This document shows, piece by piece, positions 26,753 to 34,857 of a DNA stretch of 64,000 nucleotides. Source of the stretch: Actinoplanes palleronii (GTDB taxonomy: Bacteria > Actinomycetota > Actinomycetes > Mycobacteriales > Micromonosporaceae); NCBI RefSeq assembly GCF_016862315.1, contig NZ_BOMS01000013.1, positions 1-64,000 on the forward strand, given 5' to 3'. The position numbers and the translations under genes were made by a program. Under the pieces are notes generated by a model, which did no database searches, had not been told where the DNA came from, and saw only the letters and a list, made by a program, of their open reading frames with translations. Numbering within the stretch: the stretch's first letter is position 1; every line of letters starts with the position of its first letter.

Positions 26753-29700
26753 ATGCTCGATAACGAGCCCCCAGTCCACCTGGGAGAACAGGGCGGTGAA
26801 CGGGACGGTGCAGTCACGCCGCCCGCCGATGCCGCCACCGCTACCACGCCCGCACGCCGGACGAGGGCACCGCGCCGCAAGGTGGCAGCGCCCGTGGCCG
26901 AGGCCGATCCGGCCACGTCCGCACCGGCTGATACCGAGCCGGTCGCCGCTGAGCCGGCTACCGCCGACCCGGCCGCCTCGGATCCGTCCGAGGCGCCGGT
27001 GAAGGCCGCGCCGGTGAAAAAGGCCACTCGGAGCCGCCGTAAGGTCGCCGCGCCGGAGACTCCGGCCGTCGCGGAGACCACTGCGGAAGCTCCCGCCGAG
27101 GTCACCCCGGAACCGGTCGCCGAGGCGCCGGTCGCCGAGGAGGCCGTCGCGCCGGTCAAGGCCGCGCCGGTGAAGCGGGCCACCCGTACCCGCCGCAAGG
27201 TCGCCGCCGTCGAGCCGGAGCCGGCCCAGCCGGCGCTCGTCGAGGTGCCCGCGCCGGTGGAGCCCGAGCCGCTGGAGGACGAGGCGGTCGAGGAGACCGC
27301 CGAGGTTCCGGTGGTCGGGATCCTCGCGCTGGACGACGACTTCGTCGAGGAGAAGCCGGCCGCGCCGGCCCGGGGCCGTCGCGCCGCGCTGCCCCCGGCG
27401 GTGCTCTTCATGCCGCCCGAGGCGACCGAGAACGAGCCCGCGCCGGTGAGCCGGCGTCGCCGCCCGATCGCCGACCCGCTCGCGCCGGTCCCGGTCGCGG
27501 TGGCCGAGCCGGTCGAGACCCCGGCCCCGGTGGCCGAGGTCACCGACGAGGCAGCTGCCGACGAGCCCGCCGAGGGCCCCCGTCGTAGCCGCCGCCGTCG
27601 CCGGGGCGCCGCCGACGAGCAGCCGGCCGCCGAGCCGGTCGCCGTGGTGGCCGAGTCGCCGGTGCTGGACGAGGTCGACGAGGGCGCCGACGACGTCGAG
27701 GACGGCGTCGACGACGACTCCGAGGACGATGACGAGAACGGCAGCCGCCGGCGTCGCCGCCGTGGCCGCCGTGGCCGTGGCCGCGGCAAGGGCCCGTCCG
27801 ACGAGGCCGACGACGTCGAGGGTGACGCCGACGAGCCCGAGGGCGACGCCGAAGCGGTCAGCGAGGACGACGCCGAGGACGAGGAGTCCGAGGAGGGCGA
27901 GGGTGGCGTCACGCGCCGTCGCCGCCGTCGTCGCCGCAAGGGCGCCGGCGGGGACGCCGAGACCGGTGGCATCGAAGACGGTGTGCACACCGTGGTCCGG
28001 GTGCGTGAGCCCCGTCGTACCACCGACGAGGTGCAGGGCGTCTCCGGCTCGACCCGGCTGGAGGCCAAGCGTCAGCGCCGCCGGGACGGCCGCGAGCAGC
28101 GCCGGACCCGTCCGCCGATCCTGAGCGAGTCGGAGTTCCTGGCCCGCCGTGAAGCGGTGGACCGGGTCATGGTGGTGCGGCAGAAGACCGACCGGCTGCA
28201 GATCGCCGTGCTCGAGGACGGTGTCCTGGTCGAGCACTACGTCGCCCGGGCCACCTCCGGCACCATGGTCGGCAACGTGTACCTGGGCAAGGTCCAGAAC
28301 GTGCTGCCGAGCATGGAAGCGGCGTTCGTCGACGTCGGCCGGGGCCGCAACGCGGTGCTCTACGCCGGCGAGGTGAACTGGGACGCCACCGGCCTGGAGG
28401 GCCGGGCCCGCTCGATCGAGCAGGCGCTGCGCTCCGGTGACTCGGTGCTGGTGCAGGTCACCAAGGACCCGATCGGTCACAAGGGCGCGCGGCTGTCCAG
28501 CCATATCGCGCTCTCCGGCCGGCACCTGGTCTATGTGCCGAACGGCAACGCGTCCGGGATCAGCCGCAAGCTGCCGGACAACGAGCGCAAGCGGCTCCGG
28601 GACATCCTGAAGAAGCTGGTGCCGGACGGCGCGGGTGTGATCGTGCGCACCGCGGCCGAGGGCGCCACCGAGGACGAGTTGGCCCGGGACGTCAAGCGGC
28701 TGCAGGCGCAGTGGGAGGACATCCAGGCGCGGGCGGCCGAGGGCAACGCCCCGCGGGCGCTCTCCGAGGAGCCCGACCTGGTCATCCGGGTGGTCCGGGA
28801 CCTCTTCAACGAGGACTTCCGCGAGCTGATCGTGCAGGGCGAGCAGGCGTACCTCGAGGTGGAGGACTACCTCCACTCGGTGTCGCCGGACCTGGTCGAG
28901 CGGCTGCACCGGCACGTCGGTGCCGGTGACGTCTTCGCCGAGCACCGGATCGACGAGCAGATCCTCAAGGGCCTGGACCGCAAGGTCTTCCTCCCGTCCG
29001 GTGGTCACCTGGTGATCGACCGGACCGAGGCGATGACCGTGGTCGACGTCAACACCGGTAAGTACACCGGTGCGGGCGGCAACCTCGAGGAGACCGTCAC
29101 CCGGAACAACCTGGAGGCGGCCGAGGAGATCGTGCGTCAGCTGCGGCTGCGCGACCTCGGTGGCATCGTGGTGATCGACTTCATCGACATGGTGCTGGAG
29201 AGCAACCGCGAGCTGGTGCTGCGGCGGCTGACCGAGTGCCTGGGCCGGGACCGGACCAAGCACCAGGTAACCGAGATCACGTCGCTCGGCCTGGTGCAGA
29301 TGACCCGGAAGCGGATCGGCGCCGGACTGCTCGAGGCGTTCAGCGAGAACTGTGACCACTGCAAGGGCCGCGGCGTGATCATCCACACCGAACCGGTGCC
29401 GGAGAAGCGGTCCAGCGGCGGCGGCGGCAACGGTGGCGGGGGTGCGGTCACCCAGGTCAAGGCGGTGGCGGCAGCCGTGCGTACCGAGGCGCCGGTGCAG
29501 CAGCAGCATCACCAGCAACAGCATCACCAGCAGCAGCAGCCGGCCACCAGTGGCCGGTCGCGGCGGCGGCGTGGTGGTGGCGAGGCGCCGGCCGAGCTGC
29601 CGTTCGAGCAGCCCGTGGCGCAGCCGGTCGAGGCCGTGGTGACCGAGGTCATCGTCGAGCCGGTGGTCGTCGAGCCGGTGGTGGTCACGCCGGTGGTGAC

Positions 29701-30088
29701 CGTGCCGGTGGTGACTCCGCCGGTGGTGACCCCGCCGGTCACGGTCGAGCCGGAGCGGACCGGTCCGGCCGCCGAGGTGGCCGGGGTGCCGGCGGCGCCG
29801 ATCGCCGGGTCCGGGATCGTCCGGCCGGGCAAGCCCGCGCCGACCAGCACGGCCGGTGACGACGAGTACGACATCAGCGGGTACGACCTGTCCCGCTACG
29901 AGGCCCCGGAGACCAACGGCGCGGAGTACCCCGCCGCGCCGGAGCCGGAGCCGCTGCAGTTGACGGGTGCTGACGACCCGGACGCGGCTGAGGACGACGA
30001 GGAAGAGGACGACGACGAGTCGGTGAGCGCCGGTACCGGCCGCCGCCGGTCCCGTCGAGGTGGGACGCGCCGGCGTACCCGTCCCTGA
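26753..30088 (+). CDS. rne: Ribonuclease E/G
   Basis: Endoribonuclease that initiates mRNA decay and processes rRNA and tRNA precursors. The 1111-residue protein has a long N-terminal region (1-440) with Lys/Arg- and Glu/Asp-rich repeats (for example VKAAPVKRATRTRRKV). The S1 domain follows (about 495-600, GTMVGNVYLGKVQNVLPSMEAAFVDVG), then the RNase H-like/DNase I-like catalytic core (VDVNTGKYTG and IVVIDFIDM, about 755-815). The zinc-link Cys pair is CDHCKGRG (about 866). A disordered Pro/Val/Glu-rich tail ends the protein. ATG 26753 has GGAG about 8 nt upstream; upstream in-frame codons lack support. The placement of disordered arms at both ends is characteristic of actinobacterial RNase E. 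A terminator follows. Confidence 0.97.
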   Translation: MLDNEPPVHLGEQGGERDGAVTPPADAATATTPARRTRAPRRKVAAPVAEADPATSAPADTEPVAAEPATADPAASDPSEAPVKAAPVKKATRSRRKVAAPETPAVAETTAEAPAEVTPEPVAEAPVAEEAVAPVKAAPVKRATRTRRKVAAVEPEPAQPALVEVPAPVEPEPLEDEAVEETAEVPVVGILALDDDFVEEKPAAPARGRRAALPPAVLFMPPEATENEPAPVSRRRRPIADPLAPVPVAVAEPVETPAPVAEVTDEAAADEPAEGPRRSRRRRRGAADEQPAAEPVAVVAESPVLDEVDEGADDVEDGVDDDSEDDDENGSRRRRRRGRRGRGRGKGPSDEADDVEGDADEPEGDAEAVSEDDAEDEESEEGEGGVTRRRRRRRRKGAGGDAETGGIEDGVHTVVRVREPRRTTDEVQGVSGSTRLEAKRQRRRDGREQRRTRPPILSESEFLARREAVDRVMVVRQKTDRLQIAVLEDGVLVEHYVARATSGTMVGNVYLGKVQNVLPSMEAAFVDVGRGRNAVLYAGEVNWDATGLEGRARSIEQALRSGDSVLVQVTKDPIGHKGARLSSHIALSGRHLVYVPNGNASGISRKLPDNERKRLRDILKKLVPDGAGVIVRTAAEGATEDELARDVKRLQAQWEDIQARAAEGNAPRALSEEPDLVIRVVRDLFNEDFRELIVQGEQAYLEVEDYLHSVSPDLVERLHRHVGAGDVFAEHRIDEQILKGLDRKVFLPSGGHLVIDRTEAMTVVDVNTGKYTGAGGNLEETVTRNNLEAAEEIVRQLRLRDLGGIVVIDFIDMVLESNRELVLRRLTECLGRDRTKHQVTEITSLGLVQMTRKRIGAGLLEAFSENCDHCKGRGVIIHTEPVPEKRSSGGGGNGGGGAVTQVKAVAAAVRTEAPVQQQHHQQQHHQQQQPATSGRSRRRRGGGEAPAELPFEQPVAQPVEAVVTEVIVEPVVVEPVVVTPVVTVPVVTPPVVTPPVTVEPERTGPAAEVAGVPAAPIAGSGIVRPGKPAPTSTAGDDEYDISGYDLSRYEAPETNGAEYPAAPEPEPLQLTGADDPDAAEDDEEEDDDESVSAGTGRRRSRRGGTRRRTRP

Positions 30089-30096
30089 CCTGTGAG

Positions 30097-30147
30097 AACC
30101 CGGCCCGCAGTTAGCTGTAAGGAAAGTTAACTGCCGGGCCGGGTTTT
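30097..30147 (+). terminator. Intrinsic terminator of rne
   Basis: An imperfect 17-bp stem (30097-30113 with 30128-30145, one bulged base) is followed by TT and then CC. It lies just after the rne stop and before the lipoprotein gene. Confidence 0.8.
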
Positions 30148-30193
30148 CCGTTACCCTCGGCGGGATCGATTTCCGTCCCCCGAGGAGATCCCC

Positions 30194-30727
30194 ATGCGAC
30201 GCCACCTCGCGGCCGCGGCCGCACTCTCTTTCGCCCTGCTCGCCGCCGGTTGCTCCGGGGACGCCCAGGAATCCACCACGGCGGCCCCCACGCCGGTCAC
30301 CAGCGCTCCGGCGGCCGGTTCCGCGGACGGGTCCGCCGCTCCCGCGGTGAGCGCGCCCACGGCGGCCGCAGGCGCCGCCGGTGACGCCGCGCTGTCCAAG
30401 GACACCGATGCGATCTGCGCGCAGGCGGCCCGGACCAGCACCAGCTTCGGCACCAACTTCGCCGCCGACTACCAGGTGCTCCGCGCCGCCGGGAAGCAGG
30501 GCGCCGAGGCCAAGAGCCGGGCGGCTGAGAAGGTCGACCGGACCGTCGACGGCTACGCGTTCGCGCTGCTGGACATGTCCAAGCTGGCCGCGGACCCGAC
30601 CGTGAAGAAGGCTCTGGCGGCGATGGGAGCTCAGGTCACCGCGCTCAAGAGTGATCTTGGGAAGATCGACGATGAGAAGCTTTCCGAACTGCACGCTAAG
30701 CTGGACAAGGCCTGCGGGAAGAGTTAA
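30194..30727 (+). CDS. Putative lipoprotein of unknown function
   Basis: The 177-residue protein has a signal peptide ending in the lipobox LAAGC (Cys 20). A Thr/Ala/Pro/Ser-rich linker (21-70) is followed by a C-terminal domain of about 105 residues, predicted mostly helical (for example RTVDGYAFALLDMSKLAADP). The Cys in ICAQAA and one near the C-terminus (KACGKS) could form a disulfide. It is separated from rne by a terminator and from rplU by a promoter-like gap, so it stands alone. No domain was recognised. It is probably anchored on the outer face of the membrane. Confidence 0.82.
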   Translation: MRRHLAAAAALSFALLAAGCSGDAQESTTAAPTPVTSAPAAGSADGSAAPAVSAPTAAAGAAGDAALSKDTDAICAQAARTSTSFGTNFAADYQVLRAAGKQGAEAKSRAAEKVDRTVDGYAFALLDMSKLAADPTVKKALAAMGAQVTALKSDLGKIDDEKLSELHAKLDKACGKS

Positions 30728-30757
30728 CCCCGTTTTGGTTGTGGGCACGCCGATGAA

Positions 30758-30763
30758 GTAGGC
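30758..30763 (+). promoter_or_regulatory. Putative rplU promoter -10 box
   Basis: TAGGCT fits TANNNT; TTGGTT at 30734-30739 is a possible -35 box with an 18-nt spacer. A leader of about 120 nt to the rplU ATG would result. A small hairpin with cggcgc/gcgcc arms follows at about 30770-30787. Confidence 0.4.
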
Positions 30764-30889
30764 TTGCCGACGGCGCTTTTTCGGCGCCAGTTCCGTGCGT
30801 GCGGCTTGGATTCAGCGCCGCCGGGCCTTCAGCAACATCCGCCAAGCAGCTTCAGTTTCGGCTGCGCAAGTCTCAGGGAGTCCGCGTCG

Positions 30890-31204
30890 ATGTACGCGAT
30901 CGTCAAGACCGGCGGCAAGCAGTACAAGGTTGCCGAGGGCGACGTGATCGAGGTCGAGAAGCTCGCGGGTGCGCCCGGCGACGCCCTCAAGCTCGCCGCG
31001 ATCCTCCTCGTCGACGGTGACAACCTGGTGACCGACGCGGCCAAGCTTGCCAACGTTACGGTGTCCGGCGAGATCGCCGAGCACACCAAGGGTCCGAAGA
31101 TCCGGATCCACAAGTTCAAGAACAAGACCGGCTACCACAAGCGCCAGGGGCACCGCCAGCCGCTGACCCGCGTCAAGGTGACCGGCATCAAGAGCGGGAA
31201 GTAG
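30890..31204 (+). CDS. rplU: 50S ribosomal protein L21
   Basis: The 104-residue large-subunit protein starts [18 protein letters not shown], the hallmark of L21. It ends in [16 protein letters not shown] 30890 has AGGGAG 9 nt upstream. The next gene, rpmA, starts 8 bp after the stop. Longer readings upstream contain no L21 sequence. A leader of roughly 120 nt may exist upstream. Confidence 0.98.
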   Translation: MYAIVKTGGKQYKVAEGDVIEVEKLAGAPGDALKLAAILLVDGDNLVTDAAKLANVTVSGEIAEHTKGPKIRIHKFKNKTGYHKRQGHRQPLTRVKVTGIKSGK

Positions 31205-31212
31205 GCGCCGAG

Positions 31213-31470
31213 ATGGCTCATAAAAAGGGTGCATCAAGCTCGCGTAACGGCCGCGACTCCGCCGCCCAGCGGCTCGGTGTCAAGCGGTTCGGTGGCCAGC
31301 TGGTCAACGCCGGCGAGATCCTGATCCGCCAGCGTGGCACGAAGTTCCACCCGGGCGACCTGGTCGGCCGGGGCTCCGACGACACGCTGTTCGCGCTTTC
31401 CGCGGGCAATGTGCTGTTCGGCACCAAGCGTGGCCGCAAGACCGTCAGCATCACGCCGGTCGCGGGGTAG
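31213..31470 (+). CDS. rpmA: 50S ribosomal protein L27
   Basis: The 85-residue protein begins [29 protein letters not shown], the typical L27 N-terminus that reaches the peptidyl transferase centre. No Firmicutes-type N-terminal extension is present. It follows rplU by 8 bp in the same operon. A strong terminator lies after it, before obg. Confidence 0.98.
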   Translation: MAHKKGASSSRNGRDSAAQRLGVKRFGGQLVNAGEILIRQRGTKFHPGDLVGRGSDDTLFALSAGNVLFGTKRGRKTVSITPVAG

Positions 31471-31480
31471 TTTTTCTCTT

Positions 31481-31524
31481 CAGCGGGCCGTGGACCCTCG
31501 GGTCCGCGGCCCGCTGTGGTTTTT
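31481..31524 (+). terminator. Intrinsic terminator after rpmA
   Basis: A nearly perfect 17-bp stem (31481-31497 with 31500-31516, one G-T wobble) is followed by a run of five T. It separates rplU-rpmA from obg. Confidence 0.9.
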
Positions 31525-31556
31525 CTCGAGGTTTTCGCGGTTAGAGGAGTGCTGAA

Positions 31557-33107
31557 GTGACCACGTTCGTCGACCGGGTCGTACTGCACCTGCAGGCGGG
31601 TGACGGCGGGCACGGCTGTTCCTCCGTGCACCGGGAGAAGTTCAAGCCGCTGGGTGGACCCGACGGTGGCGACGGCGGGCACGGTGGCAGCATCACGCTG
31701 GTCGTCGACCCGCAGCTGCACACCCTGCTGGACTTCCACTTCCACCCGCACGTCAAGGCGAGCAACGGCGCCGGTGGCGCCGGTGCCAACCGGGACGGCG
31801 CGAGCGGCAAGGGCCTGATCCTGAGGGTGCCGGACGGCACCGTCGTGCACACCGCCGAGGGTGAGGTGCTGGCCGACCTGGTCGGCGCCGGCACCGAGTT
31901 CGAGGTGGCCCGAGGTGGCCGCGGTGGCCGGGGCAACCGGTCGCTGGCGAACGCCCGCCGCAAGGTGCCGGGCTTCGCCGAGCTGGGCGAGCCGGGCGAC
32001 CAGATCGATGTGGTGCTCGAGCTGAAGAGCGTCGCCGAGGTCGGTCTGGTCGGCTTCCCATCGGCCGGCAAGTCCTCGCTGATCGCGGTGCTCTCCGCGG
32101 CCAAGCCGAAGATCGCCGACTACCCGTTCACCACCCTGGTGCCGAACCTGGGTGTGGTGCAGGCCGGCGACGCCACGTTCACCATCGCCGACGTGCCCGG
32201 GCTGATCCCGGGTGCGGCCACCGGCAAGGGCCTCGGCATGCAGTTCCTCCGGCACATCGAGCGCACCTCGGTGCTGGTGCACGTGCTGGACGCGGCGACC
32301 CCGGAGATCGAGCGGGACCCGCTGGCCGACCTGGACGCGATCGAGGCCGAGCTGAGCGCGTACGGCGGGCTGGAGGACCGGCCCCGGATCGTGGTGCTCA
32401 ACAAGATCGACATCCCGGACGGCCGGGACCTGGCCGAGATGGTCCGGCCCGACCTGGAGGCCCGCGGCTACCAGGTGTTCGAGGTGAGCGCGGTGACCCG
32501 GGAGGGTCTCAAGGAGTTCAACTTCGCGCTGGCCAAGCTGGTCGCCGACACCCGGGCCGCGCGCCCGGTGGTCGAGGCGACCCGGATCGTGCTGCGCCCG
32601 CGCGCCGTGGACGACACCGGCTTCACGATCCAGCAGGACGAAGAAGGCGTGTTCGTGATCCGCGGCACCCAGGTCGAGCGCTGGATCAAGCAGACCAACT
32701 TCGACAACGACGAGGCGGTCGGCTATCTCGGCGACCGGCTGGAGCGGGTCGGCGTCGAGGACAAGCTCGGCAAGCTGGGCGCCAAGGGCGGCGACCCGGT
32801 GCGGATCGGCGACCGGGTGTTCGACTGGCACCCCAACGCCGGTGAGTTCGTCTCCGGCCCGCGTGGCACCGACGCCCGCCTGGAGGAGCTGGACGTCCGG
32901 CCCTCCGCCGCGCAGCGGCTCGCCGCGCGTAAGGCCCGCCGGGTCCGTGGCGAGGACGAGATGCTGCACATGGCGTCGGACGGCACGGTCACCAGCGTGT
33001 CCGGCTCGAAGTCCCCGGTTCTGGTCATGGACGACGACGAGGACGAGGCCGCCGAGATCACCGAGGCCGAGGCCGCTACGACCGACGAGGACGACACCGA
33101 CCAATAG
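31557..33107 (+). CDS. obg: GTPase Obg/CgtA
   Basis: Ribosome-associated GTPase required for large-subunit maturation. The 516-residue protein has the Gly-rich Obg fold (about 1-160, [19 protein letters not shown] then the [16 protein letters not shown] segment). The G domain contains [10 protein letters not shown] (G1), [16 protein letters not shown] (G3), NKIDIPDG (G4) and SAV(T). A C-terminal OCT domain (about 350-430) and an acidic tail follow. The GTG at 31557 has GAGG at a proper distance. It is cut off from rpmA by a terminator and so probably has its own promoter. Confidence 0.97.
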   Translation: MTTFVDRVVLHLQAGDGGHGCSSVHREKFKPLGGPDGGDGGHGGSITLVVDPQLHTLLDFHFHPHVKASNGAGGAGANRDGASGKGLILRVPDGTVVHTAEGEVLADLVGAGTEFEVARGGRGGRGNRSLANARRKVPGFAELGEPGDQIDVVLELKSVAEVGLVGFPSAGKSSLIAVLSAAKPKIADYPFTTLVPNLGVVQAGDATFTIADVPGLIPGAATGKGLGMQFLRHIERTSVLVHVLDAATPEIERDPLADLDAIEAELSAYGGLEDRPRIVVLNKIDIPDGRDLAEMVRPDLEARGYQVFEVSAVTREGLKEFNFALAKLVADTRAARPVVEATRIVLRPRAVDDTGFTIQQDEEGVFVIRGTQVERWIKQTNFDNDEAVGYLGDRLERVGVEDKLGKLGAKGGDPVRIGDRVFDWHPNAGEFVSGPRGTDARLEELDVRPSAAQRLAARKARRVRGEDEMLHMASDGTVTSVSGSKSPVLVMDDDEDEAAEITEAEAATTDEDDTDQ

Positions 33108-33164
33108 TCGATCGGCCAGATCGCCGCAACCCTCCGGAAACGGTCGTCACCTAGAGTCACCCGG

Positions 33165-33611
33165 GTGCAGATCGAATCGCGTCCCGCCCTGGACCCCGAA
33201 CTCGCCGCTCTCGTGACTGCTCAGCAGCGCGAACTGGCCGAGTCGGAGGCCCGGGCGGGAAAGATATTCGAACCGCACGATGACGTGGCGTATCTGATCG
33301 GTGTGGTGAACAGCCGGGCGGTCGCCTGTGCCGCCTGGCGGGACCTCGAGGACGGGGTCGCGGAGCTGCTGCGGATGTACGTCCGCCCGGCGTTCCGCGG
33401 CCGCGGCCTCGCCCGCGAGCTGATCGTGGCGGTCGAGGAGGAGGCCCTCGCGGTGGGCCGGTCGGTGATCCGGCTGGAGACCCGGGTGTCGCTGCCCGCC
33501 GCGATCGCGCTGTACCAGTCCTCGGGTTACCGGCAGATCCCCGCCTTCGGCGGCTACGCCGGCAACCCGAGCAGCGTGTGCTTCGAGAAGTTGCTGCCCG
33601 CGCTGGTGTGA
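33165..33611 (+). CDS. GNAT-family N-acetyltransferase
   Basis: The 148-residue acetyltransferase has the acetyl-CoA loop RPAFRGRGLARELI (R/Q-x-x-G-x-G/A motif) and the C-terminal strand-helix ALYQSSGYRQIPAFGGY. The substrate is not identifiable. The GTG start is 7 nt downstream of TAGAGT, a -10-like box, with no ribosome-binding site, so the mRNA may be leaderless. It converges on trpS with a 4-bp gap. Confidence 0.88.
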   Translation: MQIESRPALDPELAALVTAQQRELAESEARAGKIFEPHDDVAYLIGVVNSRAVACAAWRDLEDGVAELLRMYVRPAFRGRGLARELIVAVEEEALAVGRSVIRLETRVSLPAAIALYQSSGYRQIPAFGGYAGNPSSVCFEKLLPALV

Positions 33612-33615
33612 AGGC

Positions 33616-34605
33616 TCAGTCCAGCAGGCCGATCGCCTCGCGGGCCCGGGACACCGTCGCGGCGGCGACCGGTCGGACCCGGTCGGCGCCCGCGGCGAGC
33701 ACCCCGCGTACAAAATCGGGGTTTGCCGAAAGCTCGGCGTGCCGCGCGCGGATCGGCGCGAGCAGCGCCTCCACCGCGTCGGTGACCTCCCGTTTCAGCG
33801 CCGCGTAGGAGGTCGGGTCGGCCGGCGGGCGACCGGTGCACTCGGTCAGGATGTCGATCAGGTTGGTGATGCCGGGCTGGCGCTCCCGGTCCCGGCGGAC
33901 CTGCCCGACGGTGTCGGTGGCGGCCCGCGCGACGGTCCGGCGGAGCACCTCCGGCGGGTCCAGCAGGGCGAGCCGTCCGGCGCCACCGCTCTTGCCCATC
34001 TTGGTGAGCGGATCGGCCAGGTCCATGATCCGGGCGGCGGAGTCCGGGCGGACCCCCTCGGGCACCACGAACGTCTCGCCGTAGCGGGTGTTGAACCGGA
34101 CGGCCAGGGTGCGGGCCAGCTCCAGGTGCTGACTCTGGTCCTCGCCGACCGGCACCTGGGTGACGTCGTAGAGCAGGATGTCCGCGGCCATCAGCACCGG
34201 ATAGGTGAGCAGGCTCAGCCGGACCGGGCCGCCGGCCGCCGACTTCTCCTTGAACTGGATCATCCGGGCCGCCTCGCCGTAGGCGGCCACGCACTCCAGC
34301 AGGTAGTGCAGCTCGGTGTGCTCGCGGACCTGGGACTGCAGCACGATCGGGGTGCGTTCCGGGTCGACCCCGGCGGCCAGCATGATCGTCGCCTGCTCCA
34401 GCGCGAACGCCCGGACCTTCGCCGGCTCGTGCTCGACGGTCATCGCGTGCAGGTCCGCGATCAGCGCGATCGACTCGGCGGCGCCCTGCGCCGCGATCAG
34501 CGGGCGCAGCGCGCCCAGGAGGTTGCCCAGGTGCAGGTGGCCGGTCGGCTGGAAACCGCTGAGGCGGCGGGTCCGGGCGGGCGCGGTGGTCACGGTGGTC
34601 GTCAT
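33616..34605 (-). CDS. trpS: Tryptophanyl-tRNA synthetase
   Basis: Class I synthetase for tRNA-Trp. The 329-residue protein has the HIGH-type segment FQPTGHLHLGNLLGAL (about 18-33), the substrate-binding LIADLHAMTV, VGEDQSQHLELARTLA, and the KMSKS-equivalent TKMGKSGGAG. On the minus strand it is preceded by a 161-nt leader containing an 11-codon peptide with two adjacent Trp codons, so tryptophan supply probably controls its expression. The ATG at 34605 has GGAGA upstream at a proper distance. Confidence 0.97.
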   Translation of the reverse strand: MTTTVTTAPARTRRLSGFQPTGHLHLGNLLGALRPLIAAQGAAESIALIADLHAMTVEHEPAKVRAFALEQATIMLAAGVDPERTPIVLQSQVREHTELHYLLECVAAYGEAARMIQFKEKSAAGGPVRLSLLTYPVLMAADILLYDVTQVPVGEDQSQHLELARTLAVRFNTRYGETFVVPEGVRPDSAARIMDLADPLTKMGKSGGAGRLALLDPPEVLRRTVARAATDTVGQVRRDRERQPGITNLIDILTECTGRPPADPTSYAALKREVTDAVEALLAPIRARHAELSANPDFVRGVLAAGADRVRPVAAATVSRAREAIGLLD

Positions 34606-34652
34606 GAGATGTCTCCGATCACGGGGTACGGATGACCGCCCGCCCGGCAGAC

Positions 34653-34741
34653 CTGCCCGTGAGACACAGCACGGCTGCCTGGAACGGGGCAGCCGCGGAA
34701 ATCAATCGCGCGTGGGAAGAGGCCGCCCGGTCAGGGCAGCC
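34653..34741 (-). promoter_or_regulatory. Candidate attenuator of trpS: competing RNA helices
   Basis: On the minus strand ggctgcc occurs twice: at 34741-34735, overlapping the Trp-Trp-Leu-Pro codons of the leader peptide, and at 34694-34688. Both can pair with ggcagcc at 34679-34673. The second copy forms an 8-bp hairpin (34695-34688 with 34679-34672). A gggcag at 34658-34653 can also pair with ctgccc in either copy. These are mutually exclusive helices, as expected for leader-peptide attenuation. No T-run is present, so the output may be translational. Confidence 0.6.
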
Positions 34742-34766
34742 ACCAGTTGGTCCGGAACACGCGCAT
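34731..34766 (-). CDS. trpS leader peptide (MRVFRTNWWLP)
   Basis: An 11-codon open frame, ATG 34766 to TGA 34731, encodes MRVFRTNWWLP with tandem Trp codons 8 and 9 near its end. Tryptophan is rare, and adjacent Trp codons in a very short frame before a tryptophanyl-tRNA synthetase are the mark of an attenuation leader peptide. A promoter with TAATTT at 34773-34778 ends 6 nt before the ATG, so the mRNA would be leaderless. The GTG at 34760 is an alternative start with GGGG upstream. Ribosome stalling at the Trp codons would change pairing of the downstream helices. Confidence 0.75.
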   Translation of the reverse strand: MRVFRTNWWLP

Positions 34767-34772
34767 GCCCCG

Positions 34773-34801
34773 AAATTAGCGCGCCGGCGGCACCCGGGCA
34801 A
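34773..34801 (-). promoter_or_regulatory. Putative promoter of the trpS leader transcript
   Basis: Minus-strand -35 TTGCCC (34801-34796) and -10 TAATTT (34778-34773) are separated by exactly 17 nt. The predicted start coincides with the leader-peptide ATG at 34766. The divergent pepN promoter lies in the same short gap. Confidence 0.6.
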
Positions 34802-34857
34802 GTGATCATCGACGTGCCCTTCCCGGCGGCCGCGCGGCTACCGGCATGATTGTCGTC

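Noticed and set aside
26006-30748. 1580-codon open frame on the minus strand over rne and neighbours
   Set aside because: It is a GC-rich antisense shadow of strong genes (DUF2344, rne, lipoprotein) with no domain of its own. Its low-complexity His/Arg/Gly/Leu composition mirrors the sense codon pattern.
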